Shown here: positions 39,201 to 54,200 of the stretch, in pieces
Position numbering within the stretch: the stretch's first letter is position 1
Layout of the letters: each line of letters starts with the position of its first letter
Assembly (NCBI RefSeq): GCF_003073045.1
Contig: NC_037597.1
Location: forward strand, 8,963,217 to 9,027,216
DNA from: Pomacea canaliculata
Taxonomy: Eukaryota > Mollusca > Gastropoda > Architaenioglossa > Ampullariidae
DNA length: 64,000 nt
Reading direction: 5' to 3'
Made by a program: the position numbers and the translations under genes
Notes under the pieces: model-generated
What the model was told of the DNA's origin: nothing
Database searches by the model: none
Seen by the model: only the letters and a program-made list of their open reading frames with translations

Positions 39201-42200
39201 GATAAAAATAAGTCATCCTCTTGCTCTTTCCATCCATCCATCCTCTTTCCTGTGATAATGGGACTCTGCAAATTGCTATCATCAATACTCTCTGCACTAT
39301 CAGATTTCTGAGAAACAGGAGTCACAGATTCAACATGCTGGGTACCTTCTTTCTCTTCCTTGTCAGTTAAGCTAGGAGCCACAAAAATTTCTTGTCCTGC
39401 AATTGCCTCAGAATGATATGCAAAAACATCACTGCTGTCTATTTGGTCTTCCAGCTGAGGAGCAACCTTTTGTTCCATAGGGTACGCTAAATCCTGCCCT
39501 TGTAATAGTCTGTTCTGGGCCTGCACTTCTGCCAACAATGTCTCAGCAATCTCCTCAGACGTTAGCCTGCCTCTGTTTAGCATAGAAGTTGATGAAGAGG
39601 CAGTGGGTACCTCCTGAATAAAAGACTCAATCCAGCTGTATGCTTCTTCACTGCATGAACTAGACATGCTCATAAGCAAACCATCATGACACACAGGATA
39701 CACTAGAGGAGACTGTGGTCCATCTTCCACTAGAACAGGAGGCAGTTGTTCCACACTCTCCACAGGATGCCTTTCAATGGATGGGCTCTCACATACTGGT
39801 CTGGACTGGTCTTCAGAAGACATCAAACTTTCAGGTTCACTATCATTCTGTTTTGTGATCATCCTAATGGTACCCTCTGGCTGCTGCTCACTTGTATACG
39901 CCAATCTCATAATTTTTTCTTCTGAATGTTCGGTCACAAACGAATCCATACATTTTTGGTCAATTTCTGTTCTGAAACTTGGTAATACATTCAAGACTTT
40001 GCTGGAGGATCCCTCCTGAGCTGCTGGTGCAGTTGTTTTGAAGGTGTCTGACACTATGCTTTCAAGAACTGCTTGATGCTTACGAGCTTCTTCCAAGAAC
40101 TCAGCAGACAGTATATGAAACTGTGTGTCCTGACTTTCACTGCTCCTTTCTGAGGCTGCAAGGCTGAAATCAGTCCAAATCTCAGTAGGAATGAGCTTGA
40201 CATTCTCTGTTTCTGCTGAAGGACTTATCTGTCCTGACTGGAATTCATTAATACTGTTCTCAAAAGCATTTTGTTGACCATGGTTCTGACCAAAAGTCAA
40301 GTCCTTAAGAGAGATCATTTCTTCCTGTGAATGCATGCTCACATCATCACTCAACTTGCCAATTGATGTATTTCCAATGGCTGAATCTTTGCTGAGAGCT
40401 GGTATAGAACTGTCAGACATCAATACATTCTGCTCTGTCAAATTTTCAATTCCACCAGAAAGATCAAAACTACTAGGTATGGAAATGACTGTTGTCTGTT
40501 CTCCCGTGCTCTGCTTGTTGGGACCATGAGCTTCAAAGGAAAAGTCTTGTCCTGAGGTTTGCAGAGCAGGAACTTCTGCTCTATCCTTAGCAAGACTCTC
40601 ACTGCGGATACAAATTTGAAGCATGCCAGATTCTGTTCTCTTCTCTGCCTTACTGCTGCTAACATCACCATCCTCGGTATGGTCAAAATGTGCTGGAAAC
40701 TTGCAACTGACCTCAGAATGATCTATTATATTTTCTTCTTGAATTTTGTCACTGTCGTCAAAATGATCTGTGCTTTTCTCTGCCGGAATGCTATCACTGT
40801 CATCAGAACTATCTGTGCTCTTTTCTACCAGAATTCTGTTACTGTCATCAGAATGATCTGTGGTGTTCTTGGTAAGAATTCTGTCACTGTCATCAGAATG
40901 ACCTGCACTTTTCTCTGCCAGAATTCTGTCACTGTCATCAGAATGACCTGCACTTTTCTCTGCCTGAATTTTGTCTCTATCATCAGAATAATCTGCACTG
41001 TTCTCTGCCAGAATTCTGTCACTGTAATCAGAATGATCTGCACTCTTCTCTGCCTTACTGTTACTACTAACATCACCATCATCAGTATAGTCACTGATGC
41101 TCTGTGCTGGAAATTTGTAACTGACTTCAGAATGATCTATATTTTCTGCCTGAATTTCGCCATTGTCATTAGAAAAAGTTTTGCTCTTTGCTGCCTGAAT
41201 TTCACTCCTGTCATCAGAATACTCTATGTGCATCTGTGCCAGAAGTTGACCACTGTCATTGGAATAGTCGGTGTTCTTTACTTCTTGAATTTTACAACTG
41301 TCATCAGACAGGTTGGAGGTCATCTCTGTCTTAATGTCTTCAGAATAGCCTGAGCTTTTCTCTCTGTCAATTTTGCCAGTATCATTTGGATGTTCAGTGT
41401 CCTTCTTTGCCTGAACTTCATAAGAATGGCATGAATACTTTTCTTCTTTCATTTCACCACTGTGGTCAAAAAGCTCTGTGTGTTTTTCTAACTGAGGCTT
41501 ACCTATGTCCTCAGAATAGTCTATGCCCTTCTCTGTGTGAACTTCACTTTCATCAAAATAGTCTGTGTTCTCTAACTGAATTTCATTTCTACCACTGTCA
41601 AAATGGTCACTACTCATCTCCAACTGAAGATTGTCATTGTCATCAGAATGGTCTGTCCACTTCTCTGTTGGTAATTGAACACTGTCCTCATAATAGTCCG
41701 TGCTCTTTTTTGCCGGGATTTGGTCACTGTCGTCAGAATGATCTGCACTCTTCTTTGCTAGAATTCTGTCACTGTCATCAGAATGATCTGTGCTCTTCTT
41801 TGCTAGAATTTTGCTCCTGTCTTCGGAACGATCTGCGCTCATTTCTGCCAGAGTTCTGTCACCGTCGTCAGAATGATCTGTAATCATCTCTGCTAGAATT
41901 TTGTCACTGTCATCACAATGATCTGTGCTCTTATTTGCTATAATTTTTCCATTTAAGTGATCTGTACTATTTTCTGTAAGAATGGTGCTGGTGTCATCAG
42001 AATGATCTGCACTCTTCTCTCCCAGAATTTTTCCAATGTCGTCAGAATGATCTGTGCTCTTCTCTAACAGAATTCTGTCCCTGTTGTAAGAATAAGCTGC
42101 ACTCTTGTCTGCCAGAATTCTGTCACTGTCATTAGAATGATCTGTGCTCTTCTCTGTAAGAATTCTATCACTGTCATAAGAAAAGTCTGTACTCTTCAAG

Positions 42201-45200
42201 GTATTAACATTCTCATTGTAATCAGAATTATCAATGATCTCTGACTGAATTTCACCAATATCATCCCAAAGGTGCATGGTCTTCAAAGAATGAAATTTAG
42301 CCACGTTTGCTTGGTCATTGGTCTTCTCTAGCTGTAGTTTGTCACTGTCAGAATGATCTGTGCTCTCCTCCACCAGAATTCTATCACTGTCATCAAAATG
42401 ATCTGCACTTTTCTCTGCCAGAATTTTGTCACTGTAATCAGAATGATCTCTGCTCGTCTCTGACAGAATTCGGTCACTGTTTTCAGAACAATCTGCACTT
42501 TTTTCTTTAAACATTTTGTCACTGCCATCAGAATGATCAGCACTCATCTTTGCAAGAATTTTGTCACTGTCATTAGAATCATTCATGCTCTTCTCTGCCA
42601 GAGGTTTATCAATGCCATCAGAAAGATCCGTGCTTGTCACTGCCAGAAATTTTTCACCTTCATCAGAATGATCTGCATTCTTCTCTGGAAGTTGTTTGTC
42701 ACTATCATTTGAATGATATGCACTCTTCTCTGCCAACATTTTATTACTATCATCAGAATGATCTGTAACATTTCCTTCTAGAATTTTGTCATCAGAATTT
42801 TCTGTGCTCTTCTCTTCCAGAATTTTGTCACTGTCATGAGTATTATCTGCAGTCTTCTCTGCAAGAATTCTGTCATGGTCATCAGCATGGTCTATGCTCT
42901 TCTCTGCCACAATTTTGTCCCTGCCATCAGAATTATCTGTGCTCTTCTCTGACAGAGTTTTGTTACCACCATCAGTATGGTTTATGCTTTTCTCTCTAAG
43001 AATTATGTCACTGTCAACAGAATAATCCACGCTCATGTCTGCAGGAATTTTGTCACTGCCATCAGAATGGTCTGCACTCTTCTCTGTAAGAAGTTTGTCA
43101 CTGTCATTTGAATATGTGCTCTTCTCAGCAAACATTTTATTACTATCATCAGAATGATCTGTGATATTTCCTTCTAGAATGCTGTCACTATCATCAGAAT
43201 AATGTGCACTCTTCTCTGCAAGAATTCTATCACTGTCATGAGAATAATCTGCACTCTTCTCTGCAAGAATTCTATCACTGTCATGAGAATAATCTGCACT
43301 CTTCTCTGCAAGAATTCTGTCATGGTCATCAGTATGGTCTATGCTCTTCTCTGCCACAATTTTGTCACTGCCATCAGAATTATCTGCCAGAGTCTTGTTA
43401 CCATCATCAGTATGGTCTATGCTTTTCTCTGTAAGAAGTCTGTCAATGTCATCAGAATAATCCATGCTCATGTCTGCAGGAATTTTGTCACTGCCATCAG
43501 AATGATCTGCACTCTTCTCTGTAAGTTGATTGTCACTGTCATTTGAATGATCTGCACTCTTCTCTGTAAGTTGATTGTCACTGTCATTTGAATGATATGC
43601 ACTCTTCTCTGTAACAAGTTTGTCACTGTCATTTGAATGATACACTCTCTTTTCTGCCAACACTTTATTACTATCATCAGAATGATCTGTGATGTTTCCT
43701 TCTAGAATTCTGTCACTATCATCAGAATAATGGGCACTATCCTCTGCCAGAGTTTTGTCACAGTCATTAAAATGATCTGGACTCTTCTCTGCCAGAATTC
43801 TGTCACTGTCATCAGCATGGTCTATGCTCTTCTCTGCCAGAGTTTTGTTACCATCATCAGTATGGTCTGTGCTTTTCTCTCTAAGAATTCTGTCAGAATA
43901 ATCCATGCTCGTGTCTGCCAGAGTTTTGTCACTGTCATCAGAATGATCTGCACTCATCTTTGCTAAAACTCTGTCACTGTCATCATAAACATCTGTACCC
44001 TTCATGGTATCAACATTCAGAACTCTTTCACTATCATCAGAATAATGTGCACTCTCCTTTGCCAGAGTTTTGTCACTGTCATTAAAATAATCTGCACTCA
44101 TCCTTGCTAAAACTCTGTCACTGTCATTAGAAACATCTGTACCCTTCATGGTCTCAACATTCACAATTCTGTCACTATTATCAGAAGGAGCTGCACTCTT
44201 TTCAAGAATGTTGTAACCGTCATTAGAATCATCTGCACTCTTCTCTGCCACAACTCTGTCACTGTCATCAGCATGATCTATGCTCTTTCCTGCCAGAATT
44301 TTGTCACTGTCATCAGAATGATTCACGCTCATCTCCGCCAGAAATTTGTCACTGCCCTCAGACTGATCTATGCTCTTCTCTGCCAGAATTCTCTCACTGT
44401 CTTCAGAATAATCTAAGCTCGTTTTTGCACGAATTGCATTACTGTCATCAGAATGATCTGCAGTATTCTCTTCAAGAATTTTGCCATTAGCATCAGATTG
44501 ATCTGTGCTCTTCTCTTTCAGAATTCTGTCACTGTCATCACCATGATCTGCTCCTGTCTTTGCGAGAATTGCATTACTTTCATCAGAATGATCTGTGATC
44601 TTCTCTTTCAGAGTTCTGTCCTTGTCATCAGCATGGTCTTTGCTCTTCTCTGCCAGAATTCTCTCACTGTCATCAGAATGATCTGCGATATTTCCTTCTA
44701 GAATTCTGTCACTATCATCAGAATAATGTGCACTATCCTCTGCTAAAGTTTTGTCACTGTCATCAGAATGATCTGCACTCTTCTCTGCCAGAGTTCTGTC
44801 ACTGTCATCAGCATGGTCTATGGTCTTCTCTGCCACAATTTTGTCACTGTCACCACCATGATCTGCACTTGGCTTTGTGAGAAATGCATTACTTTCATCA
44901 GAATGATCTGTGATCTTCTCTTTCAGAATTCTGTTACTGCCATCAGAAGGATCTGCACATTTTTCAGCCAAAGTTTTATCACTGTCATCAGAATGGTCTA
45001 TGCTCTTATCTGCCAGAATTTTGTCACTGTCATCAGAAAAGTCTGCACTCTTCATGGTATCAACATTCTCAAAGTGATCAGCATTATCAACGATCTTTTC
45101 TGCTTGAATTTTAACATCATCCTCACAATGGTACATGGTCTCTGCAGGGTCAAATTTACCCACGTCTGTGTGTTCACTGCTCTTCTTTGGCTGAAGTTTA

Positions 45201-48200
45201 TCACTGTCATCAGAATGATCTGTGATGTTTCCTTCTAGAATTCTGTCACTATCATCAGAATAATGTGCACTATCCTCTGCCAGAGTTTTGTCACTGTCAT
45301 CAGCATGGTCTATGCTCTTCTCTGCCACAATTTTGTCACTGCCATCAGAATTATCTGTGCTCTTCTCTTGCAGAATTCTCTCACTGTCATCAGAATGATC
45401 TGCACTTGTCTTTGTGAGAATTGCATTACTTTCATCAGAATGATCTGTTATCTTCTCTGCCAGAATTCTGTCAATGTCATCAGAATAGTCTGCACTCTTC
45501 ATGGTATTAACATTCTCAAAGTGATCAGCATTATCAATGATCTTCTCTGACTGAATTTTAATATCATCCTCACAATGGTACATGGTCTTTGCAGGGTCAA
45601 ATTTACCCATGTCTGATTGATCACTGCTGTTTTCTGGCTGAAGTTTATCACTGTCATCAGAATGATCTGTGATGTTTCCTTCTAGAATTCTGTCACTATC
45701 ATCAGAATAATGTGCACTATCCTCTGCCAGAGTTTTGTCACTGTCATCAGCATGGTCTATGCTCTTCTCTGCCACAATTTTGTCACTGCCATCAGAATTA
45801 TCTTTGCTCTTCTCTTGCAGAATTCTCTCACTGTCATCAGAATGGTCTACGCTCTTCTCTGCCAGAGTTTTGTCACTGCCATCAGATTGATGTGTTGTCT
45901 TCTCTTTCAGAATTCGCTCACTGTCATCAGAATGATCTGCACTTGTCTTTGTGAGAATTGCATTACTTTCATCAGAATGATCTGTTATCTTCTCTGCCAG
46001 AATTCTGTCAATGTCATCAGAATAGTCTGCACTCTTCATGGTATTAACATTCTCAAAGTGATCAGCATTATCGACGATTTCCTCTGACTGAATTTTAACA
46101 TCATCCTCACAATGGTACATGGTCTTTGCAGGGTCAAATTTACCCATGTCTGATTGATCACTGCTGTTTTCTGGCTGAAGATTATCACTGTCATCAGAAT
46201 GATCTGTGATATTTCCTTCTAGAATTCTGTCACTATCATCAGAATAATGTGCACCATCCTCTGCAAGAATTTTGTCACTGCCATCAGATTGATGTGTGCT
46301 CTTCTCTTTCAGAATTCTCTCACTGTCATCAGAATGATCTGCACTTGTCTTTGTGAGAACTGCATTACTTTCATCAGAATAATCTGTTATCTTCTCTTCC
46401 AGAATTCTGTCACCGTCATCAGAAAAGTCTGCACTCTTCATGGTATCAACATTCTCAAAGTGATCAGCATTATCAACGATCTTCTCTGACTGAATTTTAA
46501 CGTCAGGATCAAATTTACCCTGAAGTTTATCACTGTCATCAGAATGATCTATGATATTTCCTTGTAGAATTCTGTCACTATCATCAGAATAATGTGCACT
46601 ATTCTCTGCCAGAATTTTGTCACTGTCATCACCATGATCTGTGCTCTTCTCTTTCAGAATTGTCTCACTGTCATCAGAATGATCTGCACTTGTCTTTGTG
46701 AGAAATGCATTACTTTCATCAGAATGATCTGTGATCTTCTCTTCCAGAATTCTGGCACTTTCATCAGAATGATCTGCACTTTTTTCTGCGAGAGTTCTGT
46801 CACTGTCATCAGCATGGTCTTTGCTCTTCTCTGCCAGAAATTTGCCATTGTAATCACAATGATCTGTGCTCTTCTCTGCCAGAATTCTGTCACTGTCATC
46901 AGAAAAGTCTGCACTCTTCATGGTACCAACATTCTCAAAGTGATCAGCATTATCAATGATTTCCTCTGACTGAATTTTAACATCATCCTCACAATGGTAC
47001 ATGGTTTTTGCAGGGTCAAATTTACCCATGTCAGTATGGTCACTGTTCTTCTTTGACTGAAATTTATCACTCTCATCAGAATGATCTGCATTATTCTCTG
47101 CAAAAGCTTTATTGCTGTCATCAGAATGATCTGTTATCTTCTCTGCCAAAACTCTGTCACTGATGTCAAAATAATGCGCACTCTCCTCTGTAAGAATTTT
47201 GTCACTGCCATCAGAATGATCTGCACTCTTTTCTGCCTGAGGTCTGTCGCTGTCATCAGAATTGTATGCACTCTTCTCTACCGGAATTTGACCACTGTCA
47301 CCAGAGTTATCTGTGCTATTCTCTGAAAGATTTTTGGTACTGTCATCAGAATAATCAGGGCTCTTTTCCAACAGAATCCTTCTGCTGTCATCAGAATGAT
47401 CTACACACTTCTCTGTAAGAATTTTATCAGTGTCATCATAGTGATCTGCACTATTCTCTGCCAGAATTTCGTCATTGTCATTTGAATGATCTGTGCCGTT
47501 CTCTTTATGGTGTTCACCGGAGGTATTGGAAACATTTTTGCCCTTTGTGGTATGAATTTCACTACTGTGACCAGAATGAATAATGTTATTCTTTGCCTGA
47601 ATTTCACCATCGTCACAATGATTTGTGCTCATCTCTGGCTGATGTTCTCCACTATCAATATGGTGACTACACTTCTTTGACTGAAGTTTGTCACTGTCAT
47701 CAGAATGGTCTGTACTCTTTTCTTTGTGAATCTCACAACTGCCATCAAAATGATCTGTGAATTTCTCTGGCTTAAGTTTGTCACTATCATCAGACGAATC
47801 TGTCCCCTTCTCTGCCAAATGTTGACCGTTATCATCAAAAGAGTTTGTGTTCTTTCTTGTCTGACTTTTGCTGTCATCAGATGGGTATGTGCCTTCTTCT
47901 GTCTGAACTTGATCACCATCATCAGAACAGTTTGTGGGCTTATCTGTTTGTAGCTTTTCACTGTCATCAAAATAATTTGTGCTATTCTCTTTTTTGTGTT
48001 CAATAAAGTCAACAGAGAAATCTCTGCTTTTCATGGTACAAAATTTACTACCATAATTGAAACGATCAACATTTTTCTCTGCCTGAAAATCACCAGCGTC
48101 ATAAGAACAGCTTGTGTACTTATCTGGCTCATTTTCATCACTATCATTATGTTGTTGACTATTCTTCTCAGGCTGAAATTGGTCTCGGTTATTGAAACAG

Positions 48201-51200
48201 TCTGTAGTCATCTCTGGTTGAAGATCACCACGCTCACCTAAATGGTCTGTGCTCTCTGTTTCCAGTATTTCATCACTGTCATCAGAATGGTCTTTGTTCT
48301 TTACTGCTAGTGTTTCACCACAATCACCAGAACCGTACTCCTGTGGCTGAAGTTTATCAGTATCAATATGATCAATGCTCTTTGTTGGCTGAGGTTTACC
48401 ACTGTTATCAAAATAGTCTGTGCTCATTTCTTCCTTAAAGTCACCACTACAATCAGGGAGATCTTTGTATTTCTCCATCTGAGAATAAGAACCGTCATTA
48501 GAGAAGTCCATGCTCTTCATAATATGAATTTCACCACTATCATTACAATAGGCTGTGCCATTCTCTGTCTGAAATTGAAGACTGTTATCAGAATGATCTG
48601 TATGCTTTTCTGTATGAATTTCAGGACTGCCCTTGTCATCAGAATGATCTGTGCTTTTCTCTGACTGATAGTTAGCACAGTCATCAGAGTATTCTTTGCC
48701 CTTTCTGCTAGGCATTCTACTGCTGTCCTCAGAATGATCTGTGTGTTTCCCTGTCCCAATTTTGCAACTGTCATTGTCATTGTCGTCAAAGTGATGGGTG
48801 TCCATCTCTACCTGAATTTCATCTCTGTCATCAGAATGGTCTGTCCTCTTCCCTGTCATATCATCGCTGTCATAAAGGCTATCTATGTTGTTTTCTGCCT
48901 GAACAGAATGATCTGTGGTGGAGACTGTCACTGGTGAGTGCCTAGTCTCAGTGGAGTGGACCACAGATAATGGTATTATCACACCACTTTTGGTCTGAAG
49001 AATACCTTCTGATATTATGGTGTCTCTGCTTGCTAATCTGTTGTGGGATGATTCCGAGGAGATGCCTATTTCTTCTGGATCTTGTTTTTCTTGTAATTCG
49101 CAGAGTTGTGGTGAGTGGTATGAAATTCCAAAAGAGGTGTTCTGCTTTGGCCTGTCTTGATGCATGCTTATTGTCTGATGAAGCTGGGTGGCCATCACCC
49201 CACCTCTGCCTCTGTAAAGAGAATTCACAATGTCTTCTCTCTGCAAGTGCAGCTTTTGGGCAACATCTGCTGCTGGTGCTGGTGAGATTGTGGAGTTCTG
49301 ATTTTCTTGCAAAAGAGCATCATAACTTGTTCCATATTCTCCATCTTTAACAGAAGACACAGTTTGTGAAATAGAAGATTGGGGTACAAATGACTCCACT
49401 GGCACTTCACTGTCACACTTGTGGACCTTGCCAGGCACACTACACTGAACAAGGGGCTGTACTCCCAACAAGGATTTCCCATGCTGCTGGTCATTTGCAG
49501 TATCAATGTGCATCTCACACTCCAATGGAGACCTTGTAGTCCATGGAGAATCACAAACATCACCTACCTCTGTAACATATTCTTTCTTCTCAGAACTCTG
49601 GAACAAGTGAGTGTTAGGCTTTTGATGGTAAGCACTTGAATCTGAGTCATTGCCAACTGAGACAGAGTTTTTGTCCAGACTATCTTTATTTTGGACAACA
49701 GCTTGACTATCCATCACTGAGTCTTTGAATTTCAAATACGAGTCAGAGTCTTCATCTGTGAGATGTCTTTCTACTGAACTTTCCCTGCTGATGTTTCCAT
49801 TTTCTTTCTCTAGGTCATATTCCAGTGAGTGACACTCTTCATGCTTACTCTCAGTGTAAACAACATCACTAGCACCACCTGAGGCACCATCAAAAACTAC
49901 TTGGCTTTTGGTAATGGTCTCAAAATGATTCTCACGACGCTGCACTGTTGTTTCTGTCAGGTTGACATTAATGGTATTAGGAATTTCTCTAGCCGTTTCA
50001 TCTACACTTCCATCAAAGGAATCACGAAGACAGTATGTCTTGTATTCAGTCTTTTCAACATTGTACAAAATATTGGTCTCATCTTGGTTAATAGTCACCT
50101 CAAACCGAACTCGGCCCTCCTGGTCTGTCACCTCTTTATGCATCTTCCACTGTAAAGAACTCTGAAAATCTTGAACAGCATGTAAGGGCTTAGAGTGGGC
50201 ATCCCATGACTCACTGAAGCTAAAATCATTCTCTTCATCTGACAATTGTTCTTCCTCTCCAAACAAGCCATATTTAGAATGTAAATCTGTCAGCTTGTTC
50301 TGCTGCAGCTGTTTCTCAAGGTCTGTCTCAGATTTCTGCGATTTAGATTTCCTGTATCCTGTATCAGTCTCGTCTTCACCTTGCTGAATGCTGCTGTCCC
50401 AGATAATTGTAGGAGTTATTGACAGGTTCCAAGACCGTCGTGCATGAGAGGATACAAAGGATGACTCAACAATGGCCTGCTGACCATGCATAGCATCATG
50501 GACTCTATCAGAAGTGTCAGCATGTTTGTCTCCGCCACTCCATAAACTAAGAGGACCTCGACCCATCAACAGACTGCTGCCACAGGTCTGTGTTCCCTCC
50601 GAGGTCAGCTCGCCTCCATCTTCATCTGTGCTCGAAGATGATGAGTTACCTTTCTTGGTCTTCTTGCAATATACTTTGTCTGTTGATGACTTCCCTGCAG
50701 CCTCTGATTCAAAATAGGACACTAACTCTGGAACACTCAATTGCTGCTCTGCCATTGTAGCAATGTTTTCAAGGGATGTTATTTCAAAGCATGGACCTTC
50801 CACCACAGCACCTGTTAGCCGGTCAGTCTGGAAAAGATAGTCATTTCTAGTTCTGCTCTTGGGAAGTGCTGCTTCATCATCAGCAGTAAGCTCCTCTGTC
50901 AGGTGTTGGATGCAGGATGTGATAGAGGAAATATGGCTAACAGATGCATCTTGATGCCCACTGGACTGAGTCAAAGAATCATCTGAAAAGATGCTGTCAT
51001 TGTCTGAGGTCACATACTCTTCTGAACTTTGACCTCGTCTCTTTTTAACTGCTACATCCAGTGACTTGACCACTGGTCGACGGCGTCTCCGTGAGCCAGA
51101 GCTTGGTCGAGAGGAAGATCGTGAATTTGCTCCTGAAAATGAAATAAAAAAGAGAATCAATCTTAAGACTTTTCACAAAATTCACAGTAACAGGTAACAG

Positions 51201-54200
51201 TAATTTATAACAAACTGGAAACATTCTCAGAGAGAAAAAAGCATTCATTTTCATTTTCAAGGGTAGTGAATCATCCGCCATTGAATGTGATTTAAATTAC
51301 AAACCTGATACCAGTGAGTCATCAGAAAAATATTCTGCATTTTCTGAGTCCGATCCTTTCAGCTGTCTTGAGTGCTGACGCCTTTTGTTTCTGCGGCTGT
51401 TGGATGCATGTAGTACATTATGGCCATTCGTACATCTTGTACCATGGACACCATCTGGTTGCCTACTAGGCCAAAGAAAGTAAAATTAAAAAGTAAACCT
51501 AAAGTAAAATCAAAAACAGTTTTTAACTAAAACTATCAACACCATTCGGGATCCGCAAGAAAAAAAATTTCTCTCATTTAATAAAATGGTAACAAAAATC
51601 AACTACATCATTGTGCATCACATCTATAAAGAGTGTTATTACAATTTTACATCAGCTTTATGGAGCTTTAAAACACAACCTTTCCAAATATGACTGAATG
51701 ACAGTCAAACACACCAGCTTCCAAGACAAAAGTGTTTTTTATATATATATATTGATGACAACCAGAATATTTTTATATCCTTACTTGAAAACACATCACA
51801 AGAAAGAAATAACAAAAGATTCACACAAACAATAGTCTCAAGCTGTTCTAGTTTCTTGAAAAAAATAGTAATTTCAAATTTCCTGGTCTCTCCCCCTCCC
51901 CCAGCCAACATTAGCATTGTGCCGATCATACTCAAGCCACAGATGACACACAAATCATAATAATGATAATCTGACTCCAGGGCAGTTTCTTTCATGCACA
52001 CTCAGCAGGGCTGTACTGCATGCTTTTACAGTGAGCACTAATCTATCTTGGTCCACACAATGAAATATTAAGCCTGATGAAATTATGAAGAGGTCAACAG
52101 TTTTTTTAATGTTTTGAAAGTAAATGTGCAGTAAGAATAAAATACCAGGTTTACCAAACACTGTATATTATATAAACAAATTATGTATTAAATATAAACA
52201 AATCACAAATTAAGATTTTATAGTCAGATAAAATGAATACATACCTAAAGAAAGGGAGATATTTTCAAATTTTCTAAGATTTATAAATTTAAGGTAACTT
52301 CATTTCCAGACATGAATCTGTAGATTGTGAAAGTGTGAAAAGTAGTATATAATAAAGTATTTTGATCCTTATTTAAAGTACCTATTTTCTCTCTAAATTC
52401 TTTAGCTTTTCTTTGCCTATTTTGTAAATTGTCATCTATTTACAGTATCTGTAAGTCATCCAATTAGTTTCGTCTTGCATCGCAACTGTTGGGTTCATAC
52501 TTTCAACAATAAGTTGAATGTCATGTGTATACTCTTACCAGCAGCATCATGCATTAGCAGACACTGGTCGATCAATGTTAGTGTGTATAATTGGAAAATC
52601 TGCCATACAAATTTTTTTTTCTGGTCTGTAGGTTTCTGATCTAATATATCTTTTTCAGCTTTCTCTGCATCTCTGTGTGTCTCATATGTCAGTGTTTTCT
52701 TTGAACTTGTTGATGAACAGGTTAAATCAATGGTATTATGTGCATGTGAGGTATAGGCATCACTTTGTTGTACACTTAAAAATCTGTGCATCATTTTGCT
52801 TAGAAACATTTTTTTACATGTCTCAGCAAGAACCTCAAATATTATGATACATAGGGAACATGGTCATAACGCAGTATATATTGAAAATACTGTTTGTGCT
52901 ATCAGATACTGCTGGTTTAAGCTGCAACACCTAATCCATGCAAACTCCACAAACAAGTTTATGAAATAGGGGGAAAAAACATCAGAATCAAGTTAAGCTG
53001 CAGTCTAATACCAGAAATTTGCTATATGATTTTAAAAGGTGTATAGATGATTATTATTTCCATAAGCAACATGGTCATTTTAGACAGGATTAGGCCTGGG
53101 CAAGTAAGTTGAAAGAGTGATAAATTTAAAGTATATTCTTCCTTCACAATTACACTCCAGATTATTTATTAATTATAACTCTACATAAATTTTGAGAGGC
53201 TTTCATCAAACTCTGTTAATCATTGTAAAAATAGGCATAACTCTTAATGGACCTTGTCCATTCTGCTTAGTCAAAGAAGGTAAGTTATGTTTCTTGTACC
53301 ACTGCCTAGAGCACTGATCTTACTTAATTATATAAGAAAAATATATTGAAACTTTTTAAAACATATTTTGCACTATTATTTACTCCTGCAAAATCACAAC
53401 ACTGTTATTGAAAGTTCAGTGGCAATGTTTATTATGGAAAGTTACGATGTGAATGATATGTTAGTGTGGATGGGCTGCATATACACATAGCACTATCTAT
53501 ATAGCTCTTTTTTTATTGTATAACCCTATATGTATAGGCCAGTGGCCTGGTAATTCACCCTCCCTCTCTCATACACACACTGAGCTTGATCAACTATATA
53601 CTGCTTTCTGATTAATAGACAATTCTGCAAAGCCACTCAGAAAACTTATTAAATTTAGTAAATTTAAATAAAGTATAATGCGGTAAATATATTTTCATGG
53701 TCATAAAGGTTTATAGGAAATTCTGTTAATCCAGTCTACAATTAAACATACCCTGGAGATAATAACAAAGTTTTTTCTTACTTTTGTTGCAACTCAATAT
53801 ACCAGAGGCGAAGAAAAGTCTGTCAGACTTTAATGATATAAAGTATGAGGAAAGCCCTCTATCATACCAACAACTCACTTTACATGGACTTACTCTATAA
53901 TTACTGCACTCGGCAATGTCCAGCTCCGGAAAAACTTTGCACAAACCCTGACCGCTGGGGTAAGTTATATACAGATTACAGGGAAAGAGAACACTGCTGA
54001 TTTCCTTCGGGTAGGACTGTGGCAGAATGCCAAGAATGGCTGGGACAATGATTAATCAATACAGTATTCTTTGCCAAAGCGTCCGAACACCACTTTGTGG
54101 TAACCTTCCTTGTCGGTCGTCGTTGTATATGGTGCTATAGGTGCTCTACCTCCCAACACAGTCCCCCACCCCAGCCTCTAGTACTTGCAGGTCTATGCCT

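Noticed and set aside
40635..48870. CRISPR array or satellite DNA
   Set aside because: The repeats are directly abutting, coding, in frame and within an exon of an animal gene. There are no spacers of the CRISPR kind.
40559..48937. Many plus-strand open frames with hydrophobic Cys/Ile/Leu-rich repeats, such as a 264-codon frame at 40559-41353
   Set aside because: They are the antisense of the 45-nt coding repeat. A period divisible by three keeps all frames open once one is open. The same few residues recur with the repeat, and no splice or start context supports them.
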